Below, one piece after another: positions 13,705 to 22,266 of a DNA stretch of 48,334 nucleotides. This stretch comes from Pseudomonadota bacterium. GTDB lineage: Bacteria > Pseudomonadota > Gammaproteobacteria > Burkholderiales > Rhodocyclaceae. Numbering within the stretch: the stretch's first letter is position 1; every line of letters starts with the position of its first letter. The stretch is from contig JAFEDI010000133.1 in assembly GCA_018241725.1 (NCBI GenBank), positions 1 through 48,334 on the forward strand, written 5' to 3'. A program made the translations under genes and the position numbers. Below the pieces are notes generated by a model. It was not told where the DNA came from, searched no databases, and worked only from the letters and a program-made list of their open reading frames with translations.

Positions 13705-14100
13705 AGCTCGCTGGCGCACTACCAGCTCGGCGTAGCCGGTCTGCAGGTCGGGCTCGCGCTGGAAATCCCAGCCAGGCAGGCGCATCAGCAGGACTTCGGC
13801 GGTCGTGCGCACGACACAACCGTAGCCCAGGTGCCCGCCGATCACCGTGCCGGACGCCGTCGCCACCGCCCCGTGCAGGTGGGAACCGTTGGCAGCGATG
13901 GTGCCGCTGAGGCTCAGCAGCTCGATGTCGCCCTCCAGCGCCTGCAACTCGCCCGCGCCAGCCAGACGCAGATGCGCACCGCTCAGGCTGCCGATTCCCG
14001 CCAGCACGAAGGCCGCCGCACCGCCTTCGGCGAACAGCACGCACTCCAACGCCCGGCGCAAATCCTGGCCGGGGGTCAGGCGTATCGGTTGCACGTCCAT
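13690..14100 (-). CDS. PPC (DUF296) domain protein, putative DNA-binding
   Basis: 136 residues from ATG 14100, preceded by GGAG; in-frame ATGs at 14106 and 14112 are alternatives. One PPC/DUF296 domain covers the protein: RLTPGQDLRRALECVL, ELLSLSGTIAANGSHLHGAVA and GGHLGYGCVVRTTAEVLL. The His residues of HLH and GGHL form the metal site found in bacterial stand-alone PPC proteins, which are trimers; in plants the domain accompanies AT-hooks. Function in bacteria is unknown. It follows the kinase gene by 25 bases on the same strand and is likely co-transcribed with it. Confidence 0.88.
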   Translation of the reverse strand: MDVQPIRLTPGQDLRRALECVLFAEGGAAAFVLAGIGSLSGAHLRLAGAGELQALEGDIELLSLSGTIAANGSHLHGAVATASGTVIGGHLGYGCVVRTTAEVLLMRLPGWDFQREPDLQTGYAELVVRQRALDLG

Positions 14101-14125
14101 GCTCATCTCCATGCCGGACCGGTGC

Positions 14126-16144
14126 TCATTCCTCCGGGCCGGCCTCGGTCATGAAACGCCGACGCTCGGCATCCTTGTCGATATGGCTGGCCAGCGCCCG
14201 GCACAGCGTCGCCACGCTGTTGGCGGTGCGGGATTCGCGGCGCACCAGCACCTTGGCCATAGGCCCGATGTAACGGGCGAAAATCTGCTCGACCCGTGCC
14301 AACTCGGCTTCCGGAATCACGCTGACCGCACCGGCCGCCGACGACGACACGCTGGCCGAGCTGCGCGCGGCCGTACCAAGCACGCTGCGCGACGAAGCCG
14401 CCCCCGACACGGGCCCGGAGGCCGCCACCACGCCGGACAGAAAAGCGCTGCGCGGCGCCGGATCGGGGATCATCGCCGCCAGCAGTTCATGCAGCCCCGA
14501 CAGATTCTCGGCCCGCGGCAGGGTCTTGCGGACCAGGATCTTCGCCATCGGCCCGATGTGCAGGGCCAGGATGCGCTCAGCCGCTTCGATGGCCGCCGGG
14601 CTCAGGTCACCGCCCACCGCCGCCTGGCGGATCGACAGGTCGGCCACCCGCGCACTGGCGAGCAGACTGACCCCGCTGTAAGCGTAAAGCTCATGGTCGC
14701 GGGCCTGTGGGTCGCGGCGCAAACCGATGTGGCGGAAGTAGTCGCCAGCATTCTTCTTGAGCTGGTGGATGACCTCGTAGTAAGCCCGCGCCACCAGCAC
14801 CTGGCCGGGGCTGGAGAAACGCATGACCCGGAAAGCCGTAGTGATGCCGTCGCCAAGGATGCGTGAGCGCCCGTTGGGGTCGGGCGCCACCCGCACCGGG
14901 CCGAGGTTGATACCCATGTGCACGCCGATCCCGGCGCCCGCCGCGGCGTCCCCCAACTGAACCGCGGTGCGCAGCGCGTCTTCCGGATCACCGACATAGC
15001 AGACCGCGCAGCCTTCCTTGGTATTGACCGCCAGCCGCGTGGTGGGCGGCACCGGGGCGATGGCCTGGGTAAGCATCTGCACCAGGCGCGAGCGCCCTTC
15101 CCGCTGGGCCGCCTCGTCGGTGGCAGCCACGGCCACGTCGGCGAACAGCACCGCGCCGATGAAGGTGCGCGCCTCCGACGCCGACAGCCCGAGAGGCAGC
15201 GGCGCTTCCACCGGCGGTTCGGACGCCTCGCCGCCGGTCGGCGGTGCCAGACAGGCCCGGCGGAAATCCGCCACCTGGCGCGGGCGCTTGTCCTCGTCCG
15301 GGTTGAGCGCCCAATCGATGGCCTTCAGCATGCCTGCGCCAAAGGCATCCACGTTGCCAATATCGGCAGCCTTCGGCATGGCGTCCTCGCGCAGGCGTGC
15401 AAAGGCTTCCATCGGCAACTTGCCAGTGATCATCCAGTACATCACGCCGGCCAGCGCGTAGAGATCGGTCCACGGCCCCTGCTTGCCGTGGCGGTGGTAC
15501 TGCTCGGCCGGCGCGAAGCCCGGCGTCACCACCGCGGTGAGGGTCTGGTCGATGCCATCCAGCTCCAGCCGGCGGGCCGAGCCGAAATCGAGCAGCACCG
15601 GCGAGCCGTCGGCACGGATGTAGATGTTGCCGGGTTTGATGTCCCGGTGCAGGAAACCCGCCGCATGGATCGCCTCCAGCCCATCGAGCAGCGGCCGCAC
15701 GATGCGCACCAGGCTCGCCCGGTCGAGGGGCAGGCGCCCCACCAGCCAGCGCTGCAGCGGCTGGCCGGTTTCGTATTCCATCACCATGTAGGCGGTGTCG
15801 TTGCCGCGGAAATAACGCAGCACCCGCACGATGCCCGGATGATGGAAGCTGGCCAGTGCCCGCGATTCGAGCAGGAAGCGCTGCAGGCCCCACTCGAAGC
15901 CCTTGGCCGCCTCGCTGGAGCGCGGCCGCACGGCAAGACCGTCGCGCCGCACGGCGAGATCCTTGGGCAGGTATTCCTTGATCGCCACCTGGCAGTCCAG
16001 GTGGGTGTCACGGGCGAGGTAGGTGATACCGAAGCCGCCCCCGCCGAGCACCCGCTCTATCCGATATTCGTTGATGACGTAGCCCGACGGCAGGGCGAAC
16101 AGGTCGTCCTGGCCCGGCCCGGGCGGAAGCTTCTCGTCGCTCAC
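14126..16144 (-). CDS. Ser/Thr protein kinase fused to a degenerate class III cyclase domain and two C-terminal repeats
   Basis: 672 residues, soluble (no membrane helix). Kinase domain about 25-300 with Gly loop LGGGGFGITY, Lys56, HRDIKPGN (Asp168) and DFG (Asp186): all catalytic residues present. Residues about 325-455 match adenylate/guanylate cyclases (AVLFADVAVAATDE, GIGVHMGINLGPV, ILGDGITTAFRVM, SSPGQVLV), but the second metal Asp region reads TKEGCAVCYVGD and the usual catalytic Asn is Thr, so cyclase activity is doubtful. Two related segments end the protein, 515-562 (HIGPMAKILVRK) and 611-658 (YIGPMAKVLVRR), joined by a Ser/Ala-rich linker; they resemble DUF8082-type repeats. It starts 13 bases after the heme-c sensor gene. 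Confidence 0.85.
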   Translation of the reverse strand: MSDEKLPPGPGQDDLFALPSGYVINEYRIERVLGGGGFGITYLARDTHLDCQVAIKEYLPKDLAVRRDGLAVRPRSSEAAKGFEWGLQRFLLESRALASFHHPGIVRVLRYFRGNDTAYMVMEYETGQPLQRWLVGRLPLDRASLVRIVRPLLDGLEAIHAAGFLHRDIKPGNIYIRADGSPVLLDFGSARRLELDGIDQTLTAVVTPGFAPAEQYHRHGKQGPWTDLYALAGVMYWMITGKLPMEAFARLREDAMPKAADIGNVDAFGAGMLKAIDWALNPDEDKRPRQVADFRRACLAPPTGGEASEPPVEAPLPLGLSASEARTFIGAVLFADVAVAATDEAAQREGRSRLVQMLTQAIAPVPPTTRLAVNTKEGCAVCYVGDPEDALRTAVQLGDAAAGAGIGVHMGINLGPVRVAPDPNGRSRILGDGITTAFRVMRFSSPGQVLVARAYYEVIHQLKKNAGDYFRHIGLRRDPQARDHELYAYSGVSLLASARVADLSIRQAAVGGDLSPAAIEAAERILALHIGPMAKILVRKTLPRAENLSGLHELLAAMIPDPAPRSAFLSGVVAASGPVSGAASSRSVLGTAARSSASVSSSAAGAVSVIPEAELARVEQIFARYIGPMAKVLVRRESRTANSVATLCRALASHIDKDAERRRFMTEAGPEE

Positions 16145-16157
16145 GGTGGCGGGCGGA

Positions 16158-17030
16158 TCAGGCGTCGATCATCTGCATCGCCTTCTCGAGGCTGCGACGC
16201 ATGCGGTTGAAGGAACTGGCCAGCACAGACACTTCGTCCTTGCCGCCCTCCGGGAACTCCGGCTGGTTGAAGTCGCCGGTGCTGATCTTGTCCGCCGCGT
16301 CCGACATGCGCGACACCGGGCGGATGATCAGCCAGGACAGCATCAGGTTGAGCACCGCGAAGACCGCCACGAAAACCGCCGCCAGGGACATCATGAAGGT
16401 GCTGAAGGCCTGAGCGGCGTTGTCCAGCGGCACCGACATCGGTACCGACACCACCTGGGCGCCGACCACCTCGTTGAGCTTCCAGCCGAAGCCGTTGGCG
16501 CTCCCATACACCTTGATCATGCTCGGCGGCGCCGCCTCGGGCGAGCTGTGACAGGGCAGACAGGCCGCCGTCTCGATGCGGATCGGATGCGCCACGTACA
16601 GCGCAGGTCCGGTGGGCGTGTCGCGCTGGCCGGTGATCTCCTTGCTGTCCGGCGTGTTGCGGAAGGTGTTGACGAGGTCCGCCTCCCAGTCCGCTGCCCG
16701 GTCGCGCGGGTTGGTCGGGTTGAGGGTGGCTTCCTTGTAGGCGTAGTTGGGGTACTTCTTGTGCAGCTCGTTGAGGGTCTCGGTGGCCGCATAGGCCGGC
16801 ACCGTCTGCGGCAGGAACTGCTTGTCCATCAGCAGGTTGAGGTGCGGCTTAACCTGGCCAACCGTATAGCCGCGGATCGCCAGCGCCGCCTCCATGACCA
16901 GCCGCGCCTCGCCGAGCACCTGCTCGCGGGCGTGGCGGTACAGCAGGTCGTGGGAGATGTAGCCGGCCACACCGAATCCGGCCAGGAACACAGCCAGCAG
17001 TACCAGGTTGAACTTGAGTCGCAATCCCAT
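16158..17030 (-). CDS. Membrane heme-c sensor: Tll0287-like (DUF3365) plus HAMP, no output domain
   Basis: 290 residues from ATG 17030 (MGLRLKFNLVLLAVFL), with GGAG upstream; the frame extends further but without family resemblance. Membrane helix 1 at 7-26, a periplasmic Tll0287-like/DUF3365 domain about 35-195, helix 2 about 205-230 and a HAMP domain about 230-285 (RPVSRMSDAADKISTGDF). The sensor domain holds the heme c motif CLPCH (Cys157, Cys160, His161), so it should carry covalent heme and could sense redox state, NO or O2. The protein stops right after HAMP (MQMIDA), with no kinase, GGDEF or chemoreceptor output; the next gene encodes a soluble kinase, the obvious partner. Confidence 0.88.
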   Translation of the reverse strand: MGLRLKFNLVLLAVFLAGFGVAGYISHDLLYRHAREQVLGEARLVMEAALAIRGYTVGQVKPHLNLLMDKQFLPQTVPAYAATETLNELHKKYPNYAYKEATLNPTNPRDRAADWEADLVNTFRNTPDSKEITGQRDTPTGPALYVAHPIRIETAACLPCHSSPEAAPPSMIKVYGSANGFGWKLNEVVGAQVVSVPMSVPLDNAAQAFSTFMMSLAAVFVAVFAVLNLMLSWLIIRPVSRMSDAADKISTGDFNQPEFPEGGKDEVSVLASSFNRMRRSLEKAMQMIDA

Positions 17031-17046
17031 GGGAATCTCCAAAAAT

Positions 17047-17058
17047 GGCCCATGGGCC
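17047..17058. promoter_or_regulatory. 12-bp perfect palindrome GGCCCATGGGCC
   Basis: Located in the 246-base divergent region, 17-28 bases upstream of the heme-c sensor start. It could be an operator or leader hairpin of the sensor-kinase operon. The rest of the region has scattered AT-rich stretches but no convincing promoter by eye. Confidence 0.35.
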
Positions 17059-17276
17059 GGAAGGGCTATCATTTTTGCACATTGCGAAGTCATATTGCAG
17101 ACCGTCAGCATTGCGCCACCCGTCATTTCGAGCCATCGGGCAACCTGCGCTCTCCACGCAACCTGCCCCACGGCACCGACTTCACTCCTCTTACGCATGG
17201 ACGCAAGAATATCGTCATGCTTTCGCAACCAGCAGCGGCGATCCTCCCTGGCTTTCCTTCGCCCGCCTGGTGTTCC

Positions 17277-19316
17277 ATGTCTTCCACGACCTATTCCCGC
17301 CTCGAAGTGGCCGCCGGCTGCCTGCTGGCCAGCCTGTTCCTGCACGGCTGCGGTAGCAGCAACCACGACAGCCAGAACGTGCCCACCGGCACCAAGGCCA
17401 CGCTGGCCCTGCTGGAAACCACCGACCTACACACCAATGTGCTGAGCTATGACTACTTCAAGCTCGCCGAAGACAAATCCCTCGGTTTCGAGCGCACCGC
17501 CACACTGATCACCCAGGCCCGCCAGGAATTCCCCAACACACTGCTGCTCGACAACGGCGACACCATCCAGGGCACCGCGTTGTCCGATTACCAGGCGCTG
17601 GTCAACCCGGTGTCCTGCAGCCAGCCGCTGGCCATCTACAAGGTGATGAACGCCGCCGGCTTCGAAGGCGGTGGCATCGGCAACCACGAGTTCAACTATG
17701 GCCTGCCCTTCCTGAGCCAGGTCACCGGCAACCGCTTCAACGTGGATGGCCTGGCCGATCCGGCCGCCCAGCCGACCTGCAAGGGCCCGAGCTTCCCGCA
17801 GGTGCTGGCCAACGTGAACAGCGTCAAGACCAGCGCCCCGCTGTTCCAGCCCTACACGATCATCAACAAGACCGTCACCGCCACCGGCCCGGACGGCAAA
17901 CCGGTCACCGGCACCGTCAAGGTCGGCATCATCGGCTTTACCCCGCCCACCATCATGAGCTGGGACAAGCGCTGGCTGGACGGCAAGGTCTACACGGTCG
18001 GAGTCAAGGAAGCCGCCGAGAAGTACATCCCCGAAATGCGCGCCAAAGGCGCCGACCTGGTGGTGGTGATCTCCCACGGCGGCCTCGACGACAGCACCTA
18101 CTCGCCGACGATGGAGAACGGCAGCTACCACCTGTCCAAGGTGGCCGGCGTGGACGCCATGCTGATCGGCCATTCCCACCAGATCTTCCCCAACGCCACC
18201 AGCACCGTGTCCCAGTTCAATCTGCCCGGCGTGGACAAGGTGGCCGGCACCGTGAACGGCGTGCCGACCGTGATGGCCAACTACTGGGGCAAGCACCTGG
18301 GCGTCATCAAGTTCGATCTGACCTACGACGGTAAGACCTGGACCATCGACAAGAGCAAGACCGTCGTGCAGGCCCGCTCCACGCAGAACGCCGACAAGAG
18401 CTACGTGGCCGTCGATCCGACCGTCGCCGCCGCGATCGCCACCGAACATCAGGCCACCATCGACTACGTGAAGACGCCGATCGGCAGCACTGACTTCGAG
18501 ATGTCCAGCTACTTCGCCGACGTCGGCGATCCCGGCGCCATCGAGTTGGTGAACCAGGCCCAGGCAGACTACGTAGCCAAGTACGTAGCCGCCAACCTGC
18601 CCCAGTACGCCGCGCTGCCGGTGCTGTCGGTCAGCGCCCCGTTCAAGAGCGGCTTCGCCGGCGGCACCGACTACACCGACGTGCTGCAGGGCAGCCTGGC
18701 CATCAACAACGCAGCCGACCTCTACCTGTACCCCAACACCATCTATGCGGTGAAGGTCAGCGGCTCAGATATCAAGAACTGGCTGGAAACCGCCGCCAAG
18801 CGCTTCAACCAGATCGACCCGGCGAGCACAGCCCAGCAGGAACTGATCAGCAGCTTCCCCGGCTACAACTTCGACATGTTCACCAGCGCCGACATCCGCT
18901 ACGAGATCGACGTGACCAAACCGGTCGGCAGCCGCATCGTCAACCTCAAGTACAAGGGCATGGCCATCGATCCGGCCAAGGAGTTCATCGTCGCCACCAA
19001 TAACTACCGGGCCAGCGGCGGCGGCAGCTTCCCCGGCCTGGACGGCAGCAAGACCATCTACGCCTCGCCGGATGCCAACCGGGACGTGCTGATCCAGTAC
19101 ATCAAGACGGCGAAGACGATCACCCGCGCCGCCAATGGATCGGACCGCAGCTGGCGCTTCACGCCGGTGACGACCGCCGGGCAGGTGGTCTTCCACTCGG
19201 CGCCGGGCAAGCTGGCCCTCGCCCAGGCCGCCGGCCTGGGCGGTATCACCCAGCTGCAGGCCGACGACGGCAGCGGCAAGAGCCTCGCTCTGTATGCGAT
19301 CGATCTTTCCAAGTAA
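17277..19316 (+). CDS. Lipoprotein 2',3'-cyclic-nucleotide 2'-phosphodiesterase / 5'-nucleotidase
   Basis: 679 residues from ATG 17277 (MSSTTYSRLEVAAG), chosen because it gives a lipoprotein signal with lipobox LHGC (Cys25); ATG 17217 is an alternative and the frame is open far upstream. Calcineurin-type metallophosphatase domain: TTDLHTN (Asp50, His52), DNGDTIQG, GNHEFNYG, ISHGG and GHSHQIFP supply the dimetal ligands. The C-terminal 5_nucleotid_C domain (about 400-600; SAPFKSGFAGGTDYTDV, NNYRASGGGSFPG) binds the nucleoside. It would release nucleosides and phosphate from extracytoplasmic nucleotides, like CpdB, but anchored by lipid. It overlaps the next gene by 23 bases. Confidence 0.9.
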   Translation: MSSTTYSRLEVAAGCLLASLFLHGCGSSNHDSQNVPTGTKATLALLETTDLHTNVLSYDYFKLAEDKSLGFERTATLITQARQEFPNTLLLDNGDTIQGTALSDYQALVNPVSCSQPLAIYKVMNAAGFEGGGIGNHEFNYGLPFLSQVTGNRFNVDGLADPAAQPTCKGPSFPQVLANVNSVKTSAPLFQPYTIINKTVTATGPDGKPVTGTVKVGIIGFTPPTIMSWDKRWLDGKVYTVGVKEAAEKYIPEMRAKGADLVVVISHGGLDDSTYSPTMENGSYHLSKVAGVDAMLIGHSHQIFPNATSTVSQFNLPGVDKVAGTVNGVPTVMANYWGKHLGVIKFDLTYDGKTWTIDKSKTVVQARSTQNADKSYVAVDPTVAAAIATEHQATIDYVKTPIGSTDFEMSSYFADVGDPGAIELVNQAQADYVAKYVAANLPQYAALPVLSVSAPFKSGFAGGTDYTDVLQGSLAINNAADLYLYPNTIYAVKVSGSDIKNWLETAAKRFNQIDPASTAQQELISSFPGYNFDMFTSADIRYEIDVTKPVGSRIVNLKYKGMAIDPAKEFIVATNNYRASGGGSFPGLDGSKTIYASPDANRDVLIQYIKTAKTITRAANGSDRSWRFTPVTTAGQVVFHSAPGKLALAQAAGLGGITQLQADDGSGKSLALYAIDLSK

Positions 19317-20058
19317 GCCCCACCAAGCGCGCCTCGCCGCAGCCCTGCTGGCCGCGGCGGCGGCCTTGGGCGGCATCGCCTGGGCCAGCCGCACACCGGC
19401 CCCTACGACGGCCGAACTCGCGCAGTTGCAGATCCTCGCCGGCCCAGGCCGGCAGGACGCCGCGCTGGCCCGCCTGACCGCCCTGGCCGACGGTGGCGGT
19501 GCCGACGCCCGCCGCACGCTGGGCCTGGCCTTACTGAGCCGTGGCGACCAGGACGGGAAGGGGCTGCGGTGGCTGCGCCGGGCCGCAGAGGACGGCGACG
19601 TGGAGGCCCGCTTCCAGCTCGGCAAGCTTTACTCGGCCGGCGCCGCCGGGGTTTCCGCCGATGCGGCGCGCGCCTTCGCGTGGTTCTCGGCGGCCGGCAA
19701 GGCTGGCCATGCCGGCGCAGCCTACTACCTGGGCATCGCGTGGCGGGATGGCTACGGGGTGAAGACAGATCACGCCGAAGCGGCCCGCTGGCTACGCCAG
19801 GCCGCTGATGCCGACATCGCCGCAGCCCAGTTCCTGCTCGCCAACGCCTACCGGGAAGGCGACGGCGTCCCCCGCAACGACGCGGAAGCGCTGCGCCTGT
19901 ACGTCGCCGCCGCCGAGCAGGACCACCCGGAAGCCTGCCAGACCCTGGCGATGGCCCATCTCAACGGCGAGCTGGGCCTGCCGCGGGACGAAGAAGAAGG
20001 CCGCCACTACCTGATGGAAGCGGCCCACGCCCTGAAGCACCCAGCCCTCAAGCCCTGA
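19294..20058 (+). CDS. Sel1-repeat (TPR-like) protein with N-terminal membrane anchor or signal
   Basis: 254 residues; hydrophobic segment 12-30 (LAAALLAAAAALGGIAWA) then about five Sel1-like repeats of about 36 residues (DARRTLGLALLSRGDQDG, EARFQLGKLYSAGAAGVS, GAAYYLGIAWRDGYGVK, AAQFLLANAYREGDGVPRN, EACQTLAMAHLNGELGLPRD). Sel1 repeats are protein-interaction superhelices. The start lies inside the end of the nucleotidase gene (23-base overlap) with no strong ribosome site, so translation is probably coupled. The role is unknown; it may assist or scaffold the envelope nucleotidase. Confidence 0.85.
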   Translation: MRSIFPSKPHQARLAAALLAAAAALGGIAWASRTPAPTTAELAQLQILAGPGRQDAALARLTALADGGGADARRTLGLALLSRGDQDGKGLRWLRRAAEDGDVEARFQLGKLYSAGAAGVSADAARAFAWFSAAGKAGHAGAAYYLGIAWRDGYGVKTDHAEAARWLRQAADADIAAAQFLLANAYREGDGVPRNDAEALRLYVAAAEQDHPEACQTLAMAHLNGELGLPRDEEEGRHYLMEAAHALKHPALKP

Positions 20059-20068
20059 ACGGCCCCCT

Positions 20069-20101
20069 GTGACGGAGAGCACGCCCTGCGCGCTCCGTCA
20101 C
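20069..20101 (+). terminator. Hairpin GTGACGGAG-N15-CTCCGTCAC after the Sel1 gene
   Basis: A perfect 9-bp stem (20069-20077 with 20093-20101) 10 bases after the stop codon. The following bases are TTCTCC rather than a clean T-run, so termination is likely but not certain. Confidence 0.55.
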
Positions 20102-20379
20102 CTTCTCCGCCACGACCCCGCCTCCGCCATCGGTTTGCCCGCCACCGGCAGGCATATCCATTCTTTTAGCGATCTCCTTCCCCCCGCAGCAGCAGGAGTA
20201 CCACACGACGGCGTACGGTGTAATCTGTCGCCCGCCTTACACCCGCGCACGCGTGGATGAGGCCCCGCCCACGAGCACCGGCTTGCGACAGGTCAATATC
20301 GGCGGAAGCCAGACCCGGACAATAGACCGGTGACCGCAAGCAGCGCCTTCCCGATCAACAAAAAAGAAAGAGCCCGGCC
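20102..20379 (+). other. kup upstream region with paired inverted repeats
   Basis: No gene is seen between the Sel1 terminator and kup. The region holds GGTGTAA (20217-20223) / TTACACC (20237-20243), a 7-bp stem with a 13-base loop, and CTGTCGC (20225-20231) / GCGACAG (20285-20291), a second pair that shares the first loop and would compete or form a pseudoknot-like fold. A promoter could not be placed with confidence. The layout suggests a structured leader or protein-binding sites. Confidence 0.35.
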
Positions 20380-22251
20380 GTGTCCTCCGAACACTCCCGA
20401 AAGCCCCTCGCCCCCATCGTCGTCAGCGCCATCGGCGTCGTCTTCGGCGACATCGGCACCAGCCCGCTGTATGCCCTCAAGGAAATCTTCAACGGGCATC
20501 ACCCCATCCCGGTCACCCCGGACAACATCCTCGGCGTGCTGTCGCTGGTGTTCTGGTCGATCATGGCGCTGGTCACCGTCAAGTACGTCAGCGTGATCAT
20601 GCGCGCCGACAACCGCGGCGAAGGCGGCTCCCTGGCCTTGCTGTCGCTGATCACCGAGAACTCCCGCAACCGGGTCGTGACCTGGGCCATCTCGCTGCTG
20701 GGCATCTTCGCCGCGGCGCTGTTCTACGGCGACAGCATGATCACCCCGGCCATCTCGGTGTTGTCGGCGGTGGAAGGGCTGGAGATCGTCTCGTCGGAGC
20801 TCACCCGCTACGTGCTGCCGCTGACGCTGGTGATCCTGACCATGCTGTTCTTCATCCAGAAACGCGGCACCGGCACCGTGGGCATGTTCTTCGGGCCGGT
20901 GATGATCGGTTGGTTCGCGGTCCTCGGCCTGCTCGGCATCCTCGAGATCAGCCGTCACCCGGCGGTGCTGACAGCCCTCAACCCGGCCTACGCCATCGGC
21001 TTCATCACCCATCACCCGCAGCTCGCCTTCCTGGCCCTCGGCTCGGTGGTGCTGTCGGTGACCGGCGGCGAGGCCTTGTACACCGACATGGGCCACTTCG
21101 GCCGCTTCCCGATCCGCCTGGCCTGGTTCGGCTTCGTGATGCCGGCGCTGGTGCTCAACTACTTCGGCCAGGGCGCCCTGCTGCTCAACGAACCGGCCGC
21201 TATCGAAAGCCCCTTCTTCCACCTGGGCCCCAACTGGGCGACTATCCCGCTGGTCATCCTGGCCACGCTGGCCACCGTGATCGCCTCCCAGGCGGTCATC
21301 TCCGGTGCCTTCTCGGTGGCCCGCCAGGCGGTGCAGATGGGCTTCCTGCCACGCATGCTGATCGTCCATACATCGGGTGCCGAGGCCGGCCAGATCTACG
21401 TCCCCTTCACCAACTGGACCCTCTACCTGGCCGTGGTGGCGCTGGTGCTGGGCTTCAAGAACTCGTCCAACCTGGCCGCCGCCTACGGCATCGCAGTCAC
21501 CGGCACGATGCTCATCGACACGGTACTGGTGGCCTTCGTGATGGTCCTGCTGTGGCGCTGGCATCCGGTCGTGGTGGCGCTGGTGATCGGCGCCTTCCTG
21601 GCGGTGGACATCGCCTTCTTCGCTGCCAATGCGCTGAAGATCCCCGAAGGCGGCTGGTTCCCGATCGCCGCCGGCTTGGTCTCCTTCACCGTGCTGACCA
21701 CCTGGCGCCGCGGCCGCCGGCTGGTGCGGCGGGAGCTCGCCAAGCAGGGCATCCCGATGTCGGTCTTCCTCGACACCCTGTGCGACGTGCACCGCGTGAA
21801 TGGCACCGCGGTCTTCATGACCAGCTCCAAGGAAGGCGTGCCGGCCGCGCTGCTGCACAACCTCAAGCACAACCAGATCCTGCACGAACGGGTCGCCCTG
21901 GTGACCGTCGAGACCGCCGACACGCCGCACGTGAACGAGATGGAGCGCATCTACCTGCACCGCATGAACAAGAGCTTCCTGCGCATCGTGATCCGCTACG
22001 GCTTCATGGAGGATCCGGACGTTCCGCAAGCCTTGCAGTGCTGCAAGCGCTACGGCGAATCCTTCGACATGATGGAGACGACCTTCTACGTGTCCCGCGA
22101 GACCGTCATCCCGAGCGTGCTCGGGCGGCGCATCAACCCATGGCGCGCGCGGCTGTTCGCCTTTATGTCGAAGAACGCCACCAGCGCCACGGATTTCTTC
22201 AGAATCCCGAACAACCGCGTCGTCGAGCTGGGCACCCAGCTGGTGATCTAG
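20380..22251 (+). CDS. kup: Low-affinity K+ transporter Kup (TrkD)
   Basis: 623 residues starting at GTG 20380 ([18 protein letters not shown]), with the diagnostic [19 protein letters not shown]. About twelve membrane helices to about residue 450, including [20 protein letters not shown] and [18 protein letters not shown], then a cytosolic tail of about 170 residues. Length matches the E. coli protein (622). Kup is a proton-coupled K+ importer that works at low pH or high osmolarity. AAGAAAGAG lies about 10 bases before the start. It stands alone, converging on the MocR-type gene 15 bases away. Confidence 0.97.
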   Translation: MSSEHSRKPLAPIVVSAIGVVFGDIGTSPLYALKEIFNGHHPIPVTPDNILGVLSLVFWSIMALVTVKYVSVIMRADNRGEGGSLALLSLITENSRNRVVTWAISLLGIFAAALFYGDSMITPAISVLSAVEGLEIVSSELTRYVLPLTLVILTMLFFIQKRGTGTVGMFFGPVMIGWFAVLGLLGILEISRHPAVLTALNPAYAIGFITHHPQLAFLALGSVVLSVTGGEALYTDMGHFGRFPIRLAWFGFVMPALVLNYFGQGALLLNEPAAIESPFFHLGPNWATIPLVILATLATVIASQAVISGAFSVARQAVQMGFLPRMLIVHTSGAEAGQIYVPFTNWTLYLAVVALVLGFKNSSNLAAAYGIAVTGTMLIDTVLVAFVMVLLWRWHPVVVALVIGAFLAVDIAFFAANALKIPEGGWFPIAAGLVSFTVLTTWRRGRRLVRRELAKQGIPMSVFLDTLCDVHRVNGTAVFMTSSKEGVPAALLHNLKHNQILHERVALVTVETADTPHVNEMERIYLHRMNKSFLRIVIRYGFMEDPDVPQALQCCKRYGESFDMMETTFYVSRETVIPSVLGRRINPWRARLFAFMSKNATSATDFFRIPNNRVVELGTQLVI

Positions 22252-22266
22252 CGGCGCGGGCGGCCG

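Noticed and set aside
16146-17216. Long plus-strand open frame upstream of the nucleotidase start
   Set aside because: It is antisense to the heme-c sensor gene and has no signal or domain; a shadow of high-GC coding.
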